Below are positions 1 to 11,640 of a DNA stretch of 64,000 nt, piece by piece. The DNA is from Hoplostethus atlanticus (taxonomy: Eukaryota > Chordata > Actinopteri > Trachichthyiformes > Trachichthyidae). The notes under the pieces were generated by a model. That model was not told the origin of the DNA. It did no database searches and saw nothing but the letters and a program-made list of their open reading frames with translations. Position numbers and translations under genes: made by a program. Every line of letters starts with the position of its first letter. The stretch's first letter is position 1. Where the stretch lies: contig JAXDDX010000014.1 in the NCBI GenBank assembly GCA_034670405.1, positions 4,693,001 through 4,757,000 of the forward strand, read 5' to 3'.

Positions 1-1424
1 AGTGGATGCTTTGAAATTGGCGGTCACACTGCTCCAGGCACTAGCTAGTAAGCATGCTGCCAAGCAATTGTTGCGATGTTCCTACCCAAAACAGTATGAT
101 GCGACGAAGTTGAATTGGGTTCAACTTTGTTAAAGCCTGTTTTAGCCCTGATGTAATCATCCTGACAGATTTTTAAGCTCAGGCTGCGTCTACGCTGATT
201 CAGCTGAGTTTGGGTCGGACGGTCAGCACCGGTAATCTTGTAGTGTTGAAGGTTTAAGGACTCAGCCTCTTGTCTCTTGCTCTAGCTGTAATTGTGTCCA
301 TCTTGAATCTGGACAACAACCGGACAACAGTACCCTGTAATCTGAGATGGACGGCGGCACAAATCTGACAAAACAAACTAGCTAGCTAGTGCTAACTAGC
401 TAGCATAATTATTGTATTTACACAATTATTTTCAGTTCCTTGTTGTAGGCTATGACAATCCTGCATTTACAAAATTGGGAATGTTTCAAGGCAGATCTGA
501 GTCATTTAGGGTGTGATGCCATCTTTTGAAAAGTCTTGCAGTCTGTTCCTGCCCCATTACTTGAGGTATTTAGGTATACCTACTTTATAGGTACTTCGTA
601 TAATTTGGGTAGCCCTTGTTCAGTAACTATTCATGTGTGACCAGTAACAAGAAGGTTGTGAAGTTCATTCATGAAGACTAAAGAGAGTGGTGGAATACAT
701 TAGCTTGCAGATGGCTGACAGGCCCGACAAATTAGAAACACCAAGAAGCCCATTAAGTGGACAAGCTCTTAACTGATTTCTGGAGAGACCAGCTGATCTG
801 GAAGTGGCAGATTGTGAACCAGGTGCTGATATTGTCCATGAATATACGGTAGCCTTGAGCAAGGCACTGAACACTGGACTGGCTGCTTCCACTCCTTTAT
901 GTGTTCAATGTGTGTGACTATACATACATGAATGCATGGTAATTTGGTAATGTATCAGCAAAATACACAATATCCTAATGGCCAGACCAAGGATATAGTG
1001 AGGACCATACAGTACTGTGCCCTGTGGAGGTTGGATGCAAAGTCCAGGTACTATGTGAATTAGACATTCATAGAGGGAGCTTAAAGCAGGCGGTAAAGGC
1101 TATGTTCGAGGCAGCAGTGGGAGCCACTGTGGCTGGGGAGAACGCATCCTGCCTGGGGCACAACGTCGCTACAGTAAGTACTCTTGAGTGTTATAGGGAA
1201 TATTTGTTTGTTTGTAGCATGCTTGCTGCCATATTTTTTGTGTTCAAAAAATAATTGGGTACGCCTGCTGTCAATCAGTAAAAAATTGTATTGTGATTCT
1301 GGCAGCGCAATAAGACACAGCACCTCCCATAGCTCCCATAGGACCCATACAACTCTCTGAAAATATGGAAATGTATCTAATGACTAAGACAGTTAGATAA
1401 ATAGTTAGAGTTAGAGTAGTTATA
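1..1424. other. Non-coding flank or first intron, no gene recognised
   Basis: No recognisable gene. A short hairpin of GCTAGCTAGT / ACTAGCTAGC lies at 381-404 with a 4-base loop. An open stretch at about 1024-1173 (+) ends in a donor-like ACA|GTAAGTA at 1174. It has no pyrimidine-rich acceptor in front of it and no family resemblance that I can see. It does not supply SYT7 exon 1: the frame that would join SYT7 exon 2 in phase has an upstream stop and no ATG. Confidence 0.5.
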
Positions 1425-1688
1425 CACTGATTGTACAAAATATGAGGGGCACCTTCCTACTATTGAATTGCACCACATTGTGCATAATCCATGTCCATGA
1501 TTGTCAAGAGGACTAGAAACCCTCTTTAACATCTCCTCTCCTTCATCTCCATCTGCCCTTCATGACTGAAGTGGATTTAATAGGCGGAATTAATAAGGAA
1601 TCACAGCTTTCACCTGGATTTACCTGGTCAGCCTATTTCATGAAAAGAGCAGGTTAATTAACTTTTTTAACGTTTTATCCACTCAGTG
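1425..1688. mobile_element. Tc1/mariner-type MITE, copy A
   Basis: A non-autonomous DNA transposon of 264 bp flanked by TA dinucleotides (1423-1424 and 1689-1690). The left end reads CACTGATTGTACAAAAT and the right end finishes CACTCAGTG, so the ends are imperfect inverted repeats. Its interior (dyad-like CACCTTCCTA, TGGATTTACCTGGTCAGC) matches a second copy at 62090-62338, which proves a dispersed family. This type of element is abundant in salmoniform and esociform fishes (recalled, not searched). It has no coding capacity. Confidence 0.8.
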
Positions 1689-1690
1689 TA

Positions 1691-4600
1691 GACTGTGTGT
1701 CGTGTAGTGTGTATCATATGTATATGATATATATATATGTATATATATGTGTATGTATAGATATGGCAGCCAGAGCGAGTAATTCTCTGCTCTGGGTATA
1801 ATTGTCTTACATAAATCAGCGTACTCTTTGCTGATACAATTCAGCTTTTGACCTGACCTGCTGTTTCAAGCCAGTGGGGTCAGCCATCCCATTAGCCTAC
1901 TATTGTTGAGACCAGTAGTGAGGTTAGAAATTATGGGGTCATGTTGGGAATTAAGAATAAGGCTACGTGGAGGTACAGTGTAGAATAGGTGGCTCTAACA
2001 TGTGTTGGTGTTGAGGTGGTGATTTGTGGGTTAGCACAAAGTTGTTTTTACATCTGAATTAGGCTTCTGTATGAATTTCCCTTTCACTGGATTATGGCTC
2101 AGTAGATTGTTACATCAAATTCTGCTTATTGAGAAAATGTGTGTGTGTGTTCACGTGTGTGCGTGCATCTGTCTTTGTGTGTGTCTTTGAGAGACAGAAA
2201 AAGAGAGAGCGGGAATGATACAGAGAAAGAGACAGATTAGATAGCAGGAGCAGCAGACAGCGGAAGAGCTGAGATGGAACAAAGATCGTATCAGTGCAGT
2301 GATGTTACATTGAGAACATTAGAATTTGAATCTTGGCTCAAGACCATGGCACTGAAATTAAGGGCGCAGCCACTATATTAGCTAAGGAAAATGATATACT
2401 GTATGGAAAGGAAAGCAAGAAGAAATGCTTTGTATCGGACATCCTTGAATAGGTCTTTCATTAGGGTTAATGATGCTCTACATTGTTCATGATACTGTAC
2501 AGTTTATAGCATGTACTTCTGCCCCTGCTTCTTATTGATTTATCAAAATGAAGATGTTGATCACAAGTGGCCATGTTGAAATATATTTCCATTATATGAC
2601 CGCAGCAAGAGTGCAAAGCAACTTATATAGAGCCCCACAGGACTACAGCAAATTGAATGTTCTATTGTGAAAATCACCAGTAGTCTAGCTGCTCCATCTG
2701 CTCTCAGGAATGATTGACAGCACAAGTAAGAGACCTATCTGCAGTGATCCTTAAAAAAAAAATCATATTTATTTCACCACAAAAAAAAGGGGTTGGAATT
2801 TTATATTCAGGATGTGTGAGCACTGCAGACACACTGGCCAGCTGAACACTCAGTGTAAACTCACTCTCTCTATCCTCTGTTCTCACCTTAAACCTCTGTC
2901 ACCCCAGGCGATTTTCAGTTTGAAATATATTATTCATATACTTTAGGACATTATGGCCTAGAGGGAGAAACGTTTGTCTCCCCTGATAATCTACAGGTGT
3001 CAAACTAAATTTCAGATTTTTCACATTGAAAAATAAGAATCAAATCGAAGGGCAGGATATTTATTCATACAGTATATCATCTTTTAATTGAAGAAAACAA
3101 ACTAATCATGTTTGACTTGTTTTTAAGCCCCATACAGCCTTTTAACAAATAGTCAACTTAACATGAAGCATCAAAACATGTGTATTCTTGACCTTGGCTG
3201 ACCTTGGCTGTCTCATATAATATAAAGCCTGCCTTATGGGCGTAATCATGACACATCATTGTTTGTGTTTGGCATTTAGTCAAGCAAAATAATGAATCTT
3301 AAAGTAACATGATACTGTACATTTCCTGACCATATTTCTAAAGGTCCCCTAAAATGTAACCTGCCTCACAAACCTATATATGACACACCAATTGCTACAT
3401 GGTATTTAGCCATAGGTCCGTACAGGTTGTTCCCTGCCCTAGCTGCTCTCAGTGGACACCTGGCACCTTTTCTTTGAGGCAAGTTCATCCATCCTAGGAG
3501 TAAAATCCTGAGCTCTGGCCACTTTCTGAATAGAGAGAAGATGTTTGCCAGGGGGACATATGGGATGACTTGTTGATCTTCATCATGGAGAACATCTGTT
3601 CACACAAATAGTTTATTCCAGATAAAGCATGCGGGCGGCCTGAAGGCGGAGCTGTGGCATCGTGTTGGGCAATTCTCTTCCCACACGAGATTCAAACTTG
3701 GCCCTCTGTTGTGGTTTTGCAATGTACTTTATTCAGTTCTGTCTGTCAGTCTTTTCAAAATTTCAAAATTTCGGAGTTTCAGTATCACCTTATAAATTCT
3801 GCTTTGAGGTTTTTGTGCATGCACTTGTAGAGGTGAGAAAATAAGCAACATTTTGAATTGCATTTGGCTGCTCATAAATGCAATTTTCTTTGGACGGTTT
3901 TCATTGCAGCATGCATATTCATCATCACCTGTTTGTGTCTCCTGCAGTTTCACATTCAGGGTGTGGAGATATTCTGTTATCTCCCAGTAAAAAGCCAAAT
4001 CATATAATCTTGTTTCATTCACAAGCTTGGCAAAACAGTTTTTCCCCGCTGGCCACAAAACTGGCACTTAATTTCCTCACTCATGCTTTTCCTCATGGCA
4101 AATGAGACACAAAAGTGTCTGTTTTTGTGATGCCGCATAACGGATGACGAGGCTTTGTGCCGGGGAAGTGGCATTTTTGTTGGCACACAGGCTTTTTTGT
4201 CATCTGCACCCATTTGGTATTTTGGTGACTCACCGTGAACTTGACTGCACCTAAGTGGGAGGAGTGTCGCAGTAGGGGGTATGTCAGTGACGATCAAGCA
4301 GCGCAGTGCAATTTTGGTGTCAAGGATTACTGGTTGTATGCTATTTTTGTGGCACATGTGCACATGACTGGATCCTATTAAAAAGCTTATCAACCTGTTT
4401 TGTGGGTGATGTTTCATAACATTTTCACTGATTAGTTAACTAGGCTGTATATTCACTTGTGGCAAACCACACCTCCCTTATTTTCCTCTTGGGGGAGCTG
4501 CTCTGAACAGTTCTTTTCCATCAGCAAATTGTCAAAGCACCGTAGCGCACAGTGCACAGGCAAACAGGTGATTTGATTGGTCATGGGCCCAACACACCTA

Positions 4601-5016
4601 CTAATAATATATTTCTCCTAATCCAGTGTTGCAGGTGTGCTGCGCACCTCTGGTGACAAAATTACCAAAAATCTGTAACCATGCCCTTTGAGCTCGTTCA
4701 TTACTTCCACTAATTCATGAAAATAGAGCCCATAGGCTTTTCTTTTGACTTGGTAAAGAAGTACTCAGTCACCAATCTGTCTTGATTTGTGTGCTTTCAG
4801 CTTCAGCACTTCTTTTTAGCCATTTTGGGCTAGCTAGGTGCCAGAAAGCAATGGACAGCTAGGCTGCATTTTAATTTTTACTGTTGCAGCATGCAACAGT
4901 GCATACTGGTAGGCTACCAGAATGTACTGGCCATTGGTCTCGTAAACAAAGCATCAATGCATCAAAGCAGAGTGAAACAAAAAGTGAATCAAAAATGCTC
5001 TCTGTCACGGATTGAC
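1691..5016. other. Non-coding stretch, low-complexity patches only
   Basis: No gene recognised. It holds an alternating TA/TG patch at about 1715-1760, a TG patch at 2141-2164 and an AG-rich patch at 2190-2240. A ten-base motif (GACCTTGGCT) occurs twice in tandem near 3190. Small open frames on both strands around 3.7-4.4 kb overlap one another and resemble no known family. Confidence 0.5.
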
Positions 5017-5019
5017 TAA

Positions 5020-5844
5020 GGCCCAATCCTAAATCAAATTTTTACCCCTACCCCTCGTTTTCGAGTGCCCCTCGCTTTTCGGCTTGCCCCTCGGAACAGA
5101 GATACAAGGGGTAGTGGTTGAAATCTCCCCCTATGAAATGGGACAACCCTTCAAGACCCTGATACTTCATTGATGACGTTTACGTAAACAGATGCGACGA
5201 GTTTGTTGGCGGACATTACTATGGCAATAATGGTATTATCACAGTGACATTTGCCATTTATCTGATGGAGATAGAAAAGCACGGATGCTCGCGATTCGTT
5301 CACGACTTATACGTTTCACGCTCTCAATCTCAATCAAGTCATCAAATAAAAAAGACCACTGCTTCATTACCGGGCCACTTCATGACAGAATAGCGTTAGC
5401 GGTGCTCTGTAGGCTAGCAAGCCGTGTTCCTGTTACCCTGCCAGTCTGCACTGATATTAGAGGAGCCGTAACAAGTGCAGCAACTTCGCTGCTGGATTTT
5501 AGTTATATTTTGGGCGTCATATGCCATCAAAGGGGAGAAATGCAAAATCTCATGGAAATATGTCAAAATGCAGGACTGTCATGCACAAATCAGCCTAAAA
5601 ACAATGTCGTAACGTTAACTAGCGAGGTAGAGACATCTTGTCGATGATTGTCGGAGACTTCTCCTAACCCTCGGTTTGTAGTGTGCCCCTGAAAAATTTC
5701 CGTTTGGAGGGCCATGTAGCCCTAACACTTCGCCCTACCCCTCGATCCCAACAAGAATCGGGACACCCTACCCCTACACATGAACGCACAAGACGGAGGG
5801 GAAGGGCTAAGGGGTAGGGCCAAGGGGTGATTTGGGATTGGGCC
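5020..5844. mobile_element. PIF/Harbinger-type non-autonomous DNA transposon
   Basis: An 825-bp element flanked by the 3-bp target duplication TAA (5017-5019 and 5845-5847). The terminal inverted repeats read GGCCCAATCCTAAATCA on the left and, reverse-complemented, GGCCCAATCCCAAATCA on the right. Both ends are followed by CCCCTAC-rich subterminal motifs repeated in opposite orientations. A 3-bp TWA duplication is typical of PIF/Harbinger. The open frame at 5285-5647 (+) has no transposase signature that I recognise, so the copy is treated as non-autonomous. Confidence 0.82.
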
Positions 5845-5847
5845 TAA

Positions 5848-8800
5848 CAAACAGGAACAATACCATATTCCAAAGGCAATGCCATATTCCTAAAGCAGTG
5901 TTGTCCTCAGGGACAACATTGCAACATTTACAATCGGGAATTGTGAATGAAATGAAATGTGAAATGAAATTAAGTAAAAATGTAGCGCTAAACTGCAATA
6001 TATTGCAATATCATCAACCATATTCCTTGTCATCAATCCTCATCTCTATTCTCTCTCATCGTTATGCTGTATGCTTTAAGCAACCATTCTTTCCATCTCT
6101 TATATTGTTCTCCACTCATGACAGTCTTTAACCTCTCCCTATCAACTATCATCTTTTTCTCCTGCTCTTCAGCATCTGTATGTGAGTCACAATGACTTCT
6201 TAGCGGAAGTCAACCAGAGACTCGTCTTGTCGCTTACAGTAAACCTTTGGATCCTCGTCATTATAGGCTGTTACCTGAGTTCTTACAAAAACACACTTTG
6301 ACGGCTCTGTCTGCGTAACGTTAAGATGTTTTGCCTGGATAAACACACCTGCCAGTCAAATATATTAGGTTATGAGGCTGTCATGGGTCTCCGGCTGGTG
6401 TGCACCATTATGGCAAGACGGCGACAGCCTCTTCGTGGCACTTGTGTTGAGACCATCTCCTCCTGTGCATGGTAACTTCAGCAATTAAAAACAAATCATA
6501 TGGGTCTTGTTGTGCTTGCTCACAGCATGTAACTGTATCAACAGCTGGCAGCTGGATAGTTGGAAATGTCATACATCTCACCTGATAGACCCACACTTGC
6601 TGTAGAGAATGTCACGATTTAGTTGAATTAGTCGCAGGGCGTTTCAGAGTCACAGTGATGGTGTAACGGAGCTGAAGTCAACTAGCAGGCATTAGAGAAT
6701 GTGTATGGGAAGGTTTGCTGTATGGTTTTCTGAAAGGGGGAGATTGGAATAGAGACTTGAACATAAACAAGCAATATGACTGTAATCCCACATTAACAAG
6801 TGAGACATTTATCCCATTGAAAATAATGAGGTATGAATGGATTAAGTATACATATCAATTAACACCACTCAAAATATTTAAATTTGCAATGCTTCCATAT
6901 AAATAAATGTCCATTCATGAAAGCTTTTAACTTCTGCTGTTCTGCACACTCAGGGTCTCCTTGTGTTCATGTGGATTCTTGTGTCCTACATGATGTGTTT
7001 GATGTAATATCTAACGTCTGAAGTACGATTCCAAAACAAAAGAATGCGAGGTTGGTAAGTTAACTTACCAACTGAGGATGCATCAGATGGTGACTTGACT
7101 TGACTAATGAGAACGAATGGGAGTCACCAAGATTCATTGTGAGAATGGTGTATCACGTCCAAAAAGTATTATGGTCAATAGTACAGAGATGGTTTAAACA
7201 GCTGGGAAACTGAACACAGGCAAAGAAAAGACCAGTACCTACAGGAACGTAATCTAAACGTAAAGAATTGAAGGAAAAAGACGTACTGTTTGATTCCTGG
7301 TGATATGAAGTGCAGTGCAAAAACACCACAGCAATAACCGCATTGTTTTTCCCACTTTAACAACATAACAAATATAAAATAAATAGCTACCAAATATGCA
7401 CTTTTATTCTATTGATGCATTCACAATTATAGCTGCTCTCTTACATAATATCAGGGAACAGATCAGTGGTGCATTAGCGGGAAGAGGACGCTGACCTTTG
7501 AATCAGTTGAGGCGTGCAAAGCAGACAGAATAAACAGAGAGATGTAACGGTAACACAAAGCATCGCCATTTCCAACTTAAGTGATTTCAAGGAGCTTGTT
7601 ATTATTTTATTTTATTTAATAAAAAGAGGAGAATGATCTGGCTGTTGTCCTGCTCTCAGCATTACACACACATAGAGGTGGGCAGTCTCACAAATGCATC
7701 CTATTTCAAGGCAGCCTGCGGGCATGATTTAAAGGCAGAGGCTCGGCAGCTGAACATTTGCACTAACACACTGCAGAGTAATGTGCTTTTGATAATGTCA
7801 TATGTGTTCCGAAAAATTTTAAATAACTTCGTCAATTTATCATACTGGTTGCAGTACACATTGTAAAATGTAATTATTATAATTTCATGCAACAGAATTG
7901 AGCTATTGTCATCCATTGACAGAAGAAAACATTCACTGACGAGTTAAAGGACTACACCGACTTTTTGGGAAACGTTTGGAAAGTTTAACCTTTATGTGAT
8001 GAAAGAATTGGCAGAAAAAAAACACCAACTCTGGATTACGAAAAGATCTATCTTCTTACATTAGATAATGCTAGTTGACTATGGGCATTTAATATACTGT
8101 TTGCTAATGCGTTGTGCATTGTTGTGCACAAGACAGACATCTACTCTACCAGAGAGAATACCAATGAGTCAATTTCCCTGTGGTGACAGGACAAGTTCAG
8201 CACAATTGAACACTAGCCAAGTGGGCAGACAGGAGGGTGGGGCCCGAGCCATAAAGCGATGTGAGCGGCGGACGTGGGGCCCTGCAACGAGACGGTTATT
8301 CTGTGATTGCATCTACCTGCAATACATTTACACTTGTGCAAACGATTATTTGCGCTTGCTACTCTGTCTGATACATCACTCTCCTGCTGGAAACTCAGCT
8401 CAACGAGCTGTCAATCTTATGCTGTGAGCCGATGGGTGTCCTTGTTACTGTACGGAAAGGTAACGTTATTTCTGTCAGCAAAAGCAACATGTCAAAAAGA
8501 AACTATGCGTCTGGGGCAGAACAACGAAACAAGAAAAAGAGAGCAGGAAAATTAAACTAAAAGCAAGAGGTTTGCTTGTTTTGTGTAACAGAAATCACGT
8601 TGAGAGCTGCTTTTCTATTTCTCTCCCCTCTGATTTCCTGTATAATTGGATGCCTATGTTCCTCCCACTGGTCACCAGCGTTCAGGTAGCACATCTGTTC
8701 TACCAGTCAGGGGTCACCTCCCAACGTGGCAGCCCTGTCCACGCTGTAGCAACTTGCGGCAAGAGATGCTTCTCCGGAGGTCTCTTGTGACTAATAGTAC

Positions 8801-9209
8801 TTATTCTCTGTGTCAGACTTGGCGCCAACACCAGGGGCTGAGTGAACAGAACACAAACAGATAAGCACAGCAGGTGGAGGAGAGGAAGGGGGATATTTGA
8901 CAGAGAGATACTGGGGCCCACGAGAGAGGGCGGCAGGGAGTGTGACAGACTGAAGTAGGGAGAGAAAGTACAATTTTTGGGGGGGTGAGAGAGAGAGTGG
9001 CAGAGAGAAAGAGAGAATGTTGTCAGCCTGCTAGATTCTCATTTAAACTGATGTAAATAACTCAGTATTCCTTCCTGTTTGCTTGGCGCACTTGGGCAAG
9101 TAATCTAGTGCATCACCCTTACACATTTGCAGATATTTATTTTTCCTTTTGATCACTATCTAGCTCATTGATAGAAAAGATGTATTAATATTTACAGTGG
9201 CTAGGCCAG
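5848..9209. other. Non-coding stretch, no gene recognised
   Basis: No supportable gene. A perfect 22-bp palindrome lies at 7051-7072. Overlapping small frames between 8.07 and 8.97 kb on both strands share no family signature and are treated as chance. AG-rich low complexity runs at about 8950-9020. Confidence 0.5.
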
Positions 9210-10006
9210 TCATAATTTGTTGAAATTGGGTAAAAAGTTGATCTCACATTTCTTCGCTCTTTTTATGCTTTTGCTTGACGGTTCTCCACCAGATGCTTCT
9301 CTTCTGCATTTCCCTCCATTGACTGCAACATCCAGGCATCCTGCTCTACGTAGCTTTGTTCGGTAATTGCCCATTTTGAATTTCAGGCTGTTTTTCCAGC
9401 CACACGAGCCTGTACGGGAACCGGGTTCACAGAGGCATGGATGTTTCTTTACCAAAGCTGCTCCTACATCTTTAAAATCTTCATCAGTGGGGTACGCCTT
9501 AAAACTGTATATGTTCTCTGCCAACTTCTCGAGGATTTGATGTTTGAGGTCTCTTGACACATCAAGGTAAATTTCATGTCTCATATAGATTAGATTCCCT
9601 TGCCGAAGTTGAAACTCTACATCAATTGAAAATAACAGAATCTCAAATTCTTCTGGCCACTGATTCTGTCTTCCAGTCGATGTATCACTGAGAATTTCTG
9701 TATCACTTGTGCTGGGTGTGCTGGGTGTTGGGACTTCAACCAGGTCGAGCACAGGAATGACTTTCACAGTGGCCTTTTCAGGAAGGTCTGCCATGTCTGT
9801 GAGATTGCAGAGTGCATTGTCAAAGACCGGATCTTCATATTGTAATGCAAAGTTGAACTGAAGTCCAAGTTTTTCTTTAAGTTCAAGTTGAAATCCTTCA
9901 ACTGTGTCAGGCTTCTGAAGGAAAGTAGTCTTCCTTATGTCCCCTTCAGACAGAATAATCCTGACAATCAGCCTCTGTGCTGTAGCCAACTTGAGAGAGT
10001 GAGCGA
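9210..10006 (-). CDS. PB1/ubiquitin-like ORF of a recurrent teleost family (SAMD3-like), possibly TE-derived
   Basis: An uninterrupted frame that reaches its stop at 9210-9212. It can be read from 10025, but a probable splice acceptor (CTCTCTCAAG in - orientation, just above 10000) suggests that the exon starts near 10006 and that no local start codon is used. The first ~75 residues (RLIVRIILSEGDIRKTTF, then QLELKEKLGLQFNFALQYED, then LTDMADLPEKATVKV) have the pattern of a PB1/ubiquitin-like fold. An acidic Ser/Thr/Pro linker follows. The C-terminal half carries DVGAALVKKHPCLCEPGS and GWKNSLKFKMGNYRTKLR, and ends in a basic tail. This layout matches multi-copy teleost proteins named sterile-alpha-motif-domain-3-like; I see no SAM domain here. 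It lies directly downstream, on the same strand, of a broken gene at 10.3-11.6 kb and may be its terminal exon. Function unknown; protein-protein interaction through PB1 is an inference. Confidence 0.55.
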
Positions 10007-10329
10007 GGGAAAAAAAAGTTAACACACAGGTGGTCGACAGTCATTTCTAATGATTCCTGGTGATTACCGTTTCAATGACATTATCCTGCCCATTGGATTA
10101 ATGGTTGGCTGCAGTACAGAATTAATTTGAGAAGATGCAATGTGACGTGGTTTTCCAATAAGGGTGCTGACATGTAAACAGACAATTTTCAAATGAACTA
10201 GGCATGTGAATACTCAAACACAGTGTTGTAAAGCACTTGACTGCATGTTTTTGGGAAAAAGGCTGTATCAGGGGGGAATTAAGCAAGTGGTACTAGGTTT
10301 TCTAGCCAGTTTAACTGTTACACCCCTCA

Positions 10330-11640
10330 ATGTGCGCATATTACAAAACCCTTTAGCACAAAATATACCGTTTCAGTGTCACAAACAGTCTGCACAAACA
10401 GTGGAAAGACATCGTTCAATTCTGATAACTGAGTAACTGTCAGCGGTGGGGCAGTATTGTTGCAGAGTTCATATGATCTTAGATGTTCATGAAACCATGT
10501 TGTCATCACTTTGCAGACAAAATCTGTGTTATCTGATTAAAGTTGGGGAGGCCTGAGCAAGAACCGGTAGAGATCACCATGTTTGCACTGTATTTTATCC
10601 CATCTACGCATACAGATGATGCGACAAGAATAGTAGTTAGATGCGCATCTCTCTGATGGAACACTTCCTGAACGTTTTCAGGAAAGGAAGTTACCAGTGC
10701 CATTGAAACATTGTCCATTTCCACAGAGGGCTTGAAAAAGGAGCTTGAGTTTAAATGGTACCCCATCATTTTCTGGTGTCTTACAGCCAATGTAAGAGCA
10801 ACAAGTTTTTGGTGTCGCGGACAGCCTTCTTGAAAAAATTATGCTTGCCCTCAAAACGCATTGTCCACACATCTGACAGAGGACCAAATTCCTTAATTAG
10901 TTGGGGGTAATGCTCCAGGAAATGATGTTTATGGCGCAGTCTAACATCGGGGAAGGTTTTCAGCAGCAACTTTCTGTGTTCTGACACTTTACACTCCAAA
11001 AAGTTAATTGATTAATCGGTGAACCTTGATGCTACATCCATTTCCACAATGTCTTTGAGGATCATCAACACTTCCATGTATCGTCCCCTTCAGGGACATT
11101 GTGACCTATGAAAAGTGGAAGGAGCCTGATAAGAGCCCGATTTTCATGGCCATTTCCCCCAATTGTTCCATTGGTGTAAAATGTCTTTGCAATTGGCTGA
11201 GGTTGATCCGTTTTGTCTGTAAACATATATGGGAAGAATTGAATGGCCTTGTTCAGTGATTCAAGACTGAAATACTTCTTCTTAATCAGATCCTGAAGAC
11301 ACAGTGACAGTTCAGTTGGAACAATGCCTTCTAACAGGTTGTGTAAGATATCATGAGGGTAACCACTTAAAACATGAAACGTTTGCTTGCCTAGAGAACT
11401 TCCTGCACCTGTCTATTGTGAGCGTCTTTTGTTCTTCGAGGGAATAAACCTGAGCGTACCTCTGTCTCTTGTATGCTGTTCCTTGTTGCCATGCAGAATC
11501 GACAAAAGTGCTCCACTGTGAAACTCTCAAAGAATCCTGCAAGAGAATGTGCACCCAAATTATCAGCAGCCAAATACAAAATGGTGCCTTTAACACTTGT
11601 TCCTAGCTGCTCAATATAGACACAATATTGCAGCTTGCAA
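10330..11640 (-). pseudogene. Decayed multi-exon gene of a teleost transposase-like family
   Basis: Read right to left, consecutive fragments form one protein. Near 11609-11393 a frame contains LYLAADNLGAHSLAGFFESF and EHFCRFCMATRNSIQETEVR and ends at a TAG. From about 11370 it continues with GYPHDILHNLLEGIVPTELS, CLQDLIKKKYFSLESLNKAI and GGNGHENRALIRLLPLFIGH. A one-base loss near 11068 shifts the frame, and a TAA follows near 11012. It resumes with HKHHFLEHYPQLIKEFGPLS and TMRFEGKHNFFK, shifts again near 10800 (LAVRHQKMMGYHL), and shifts once more near 10530 (FHEHLRSYELC). At least three frame breaks and one stop mean that it is not functional. The order matches multi-copy uncharacterised proteins in many fish. 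The aspartate in AADN and the glutamate in RFEGKH suggest a DDE/CACTA-like transposase (inference). Upstream exons are not recognised. Confidence 0.7.

Noticed and set aside
1024..1254. Candidate SYT7 first coding exon
   Set aside because: There is a good donor at 1174, but the frame that would splice into exon 2 has an upstream stop and no ATG, and the encoded residues do not resemble the SYT7 N-terminus.
8068..8973. Cluster of overlapping 60-119-codon frames on both strands
   Set aside because: Several frames overlap each other in the same bases, none has a recognisable motif or consistent splice sites, and AG-rich low complexity follows. Treated as chance.
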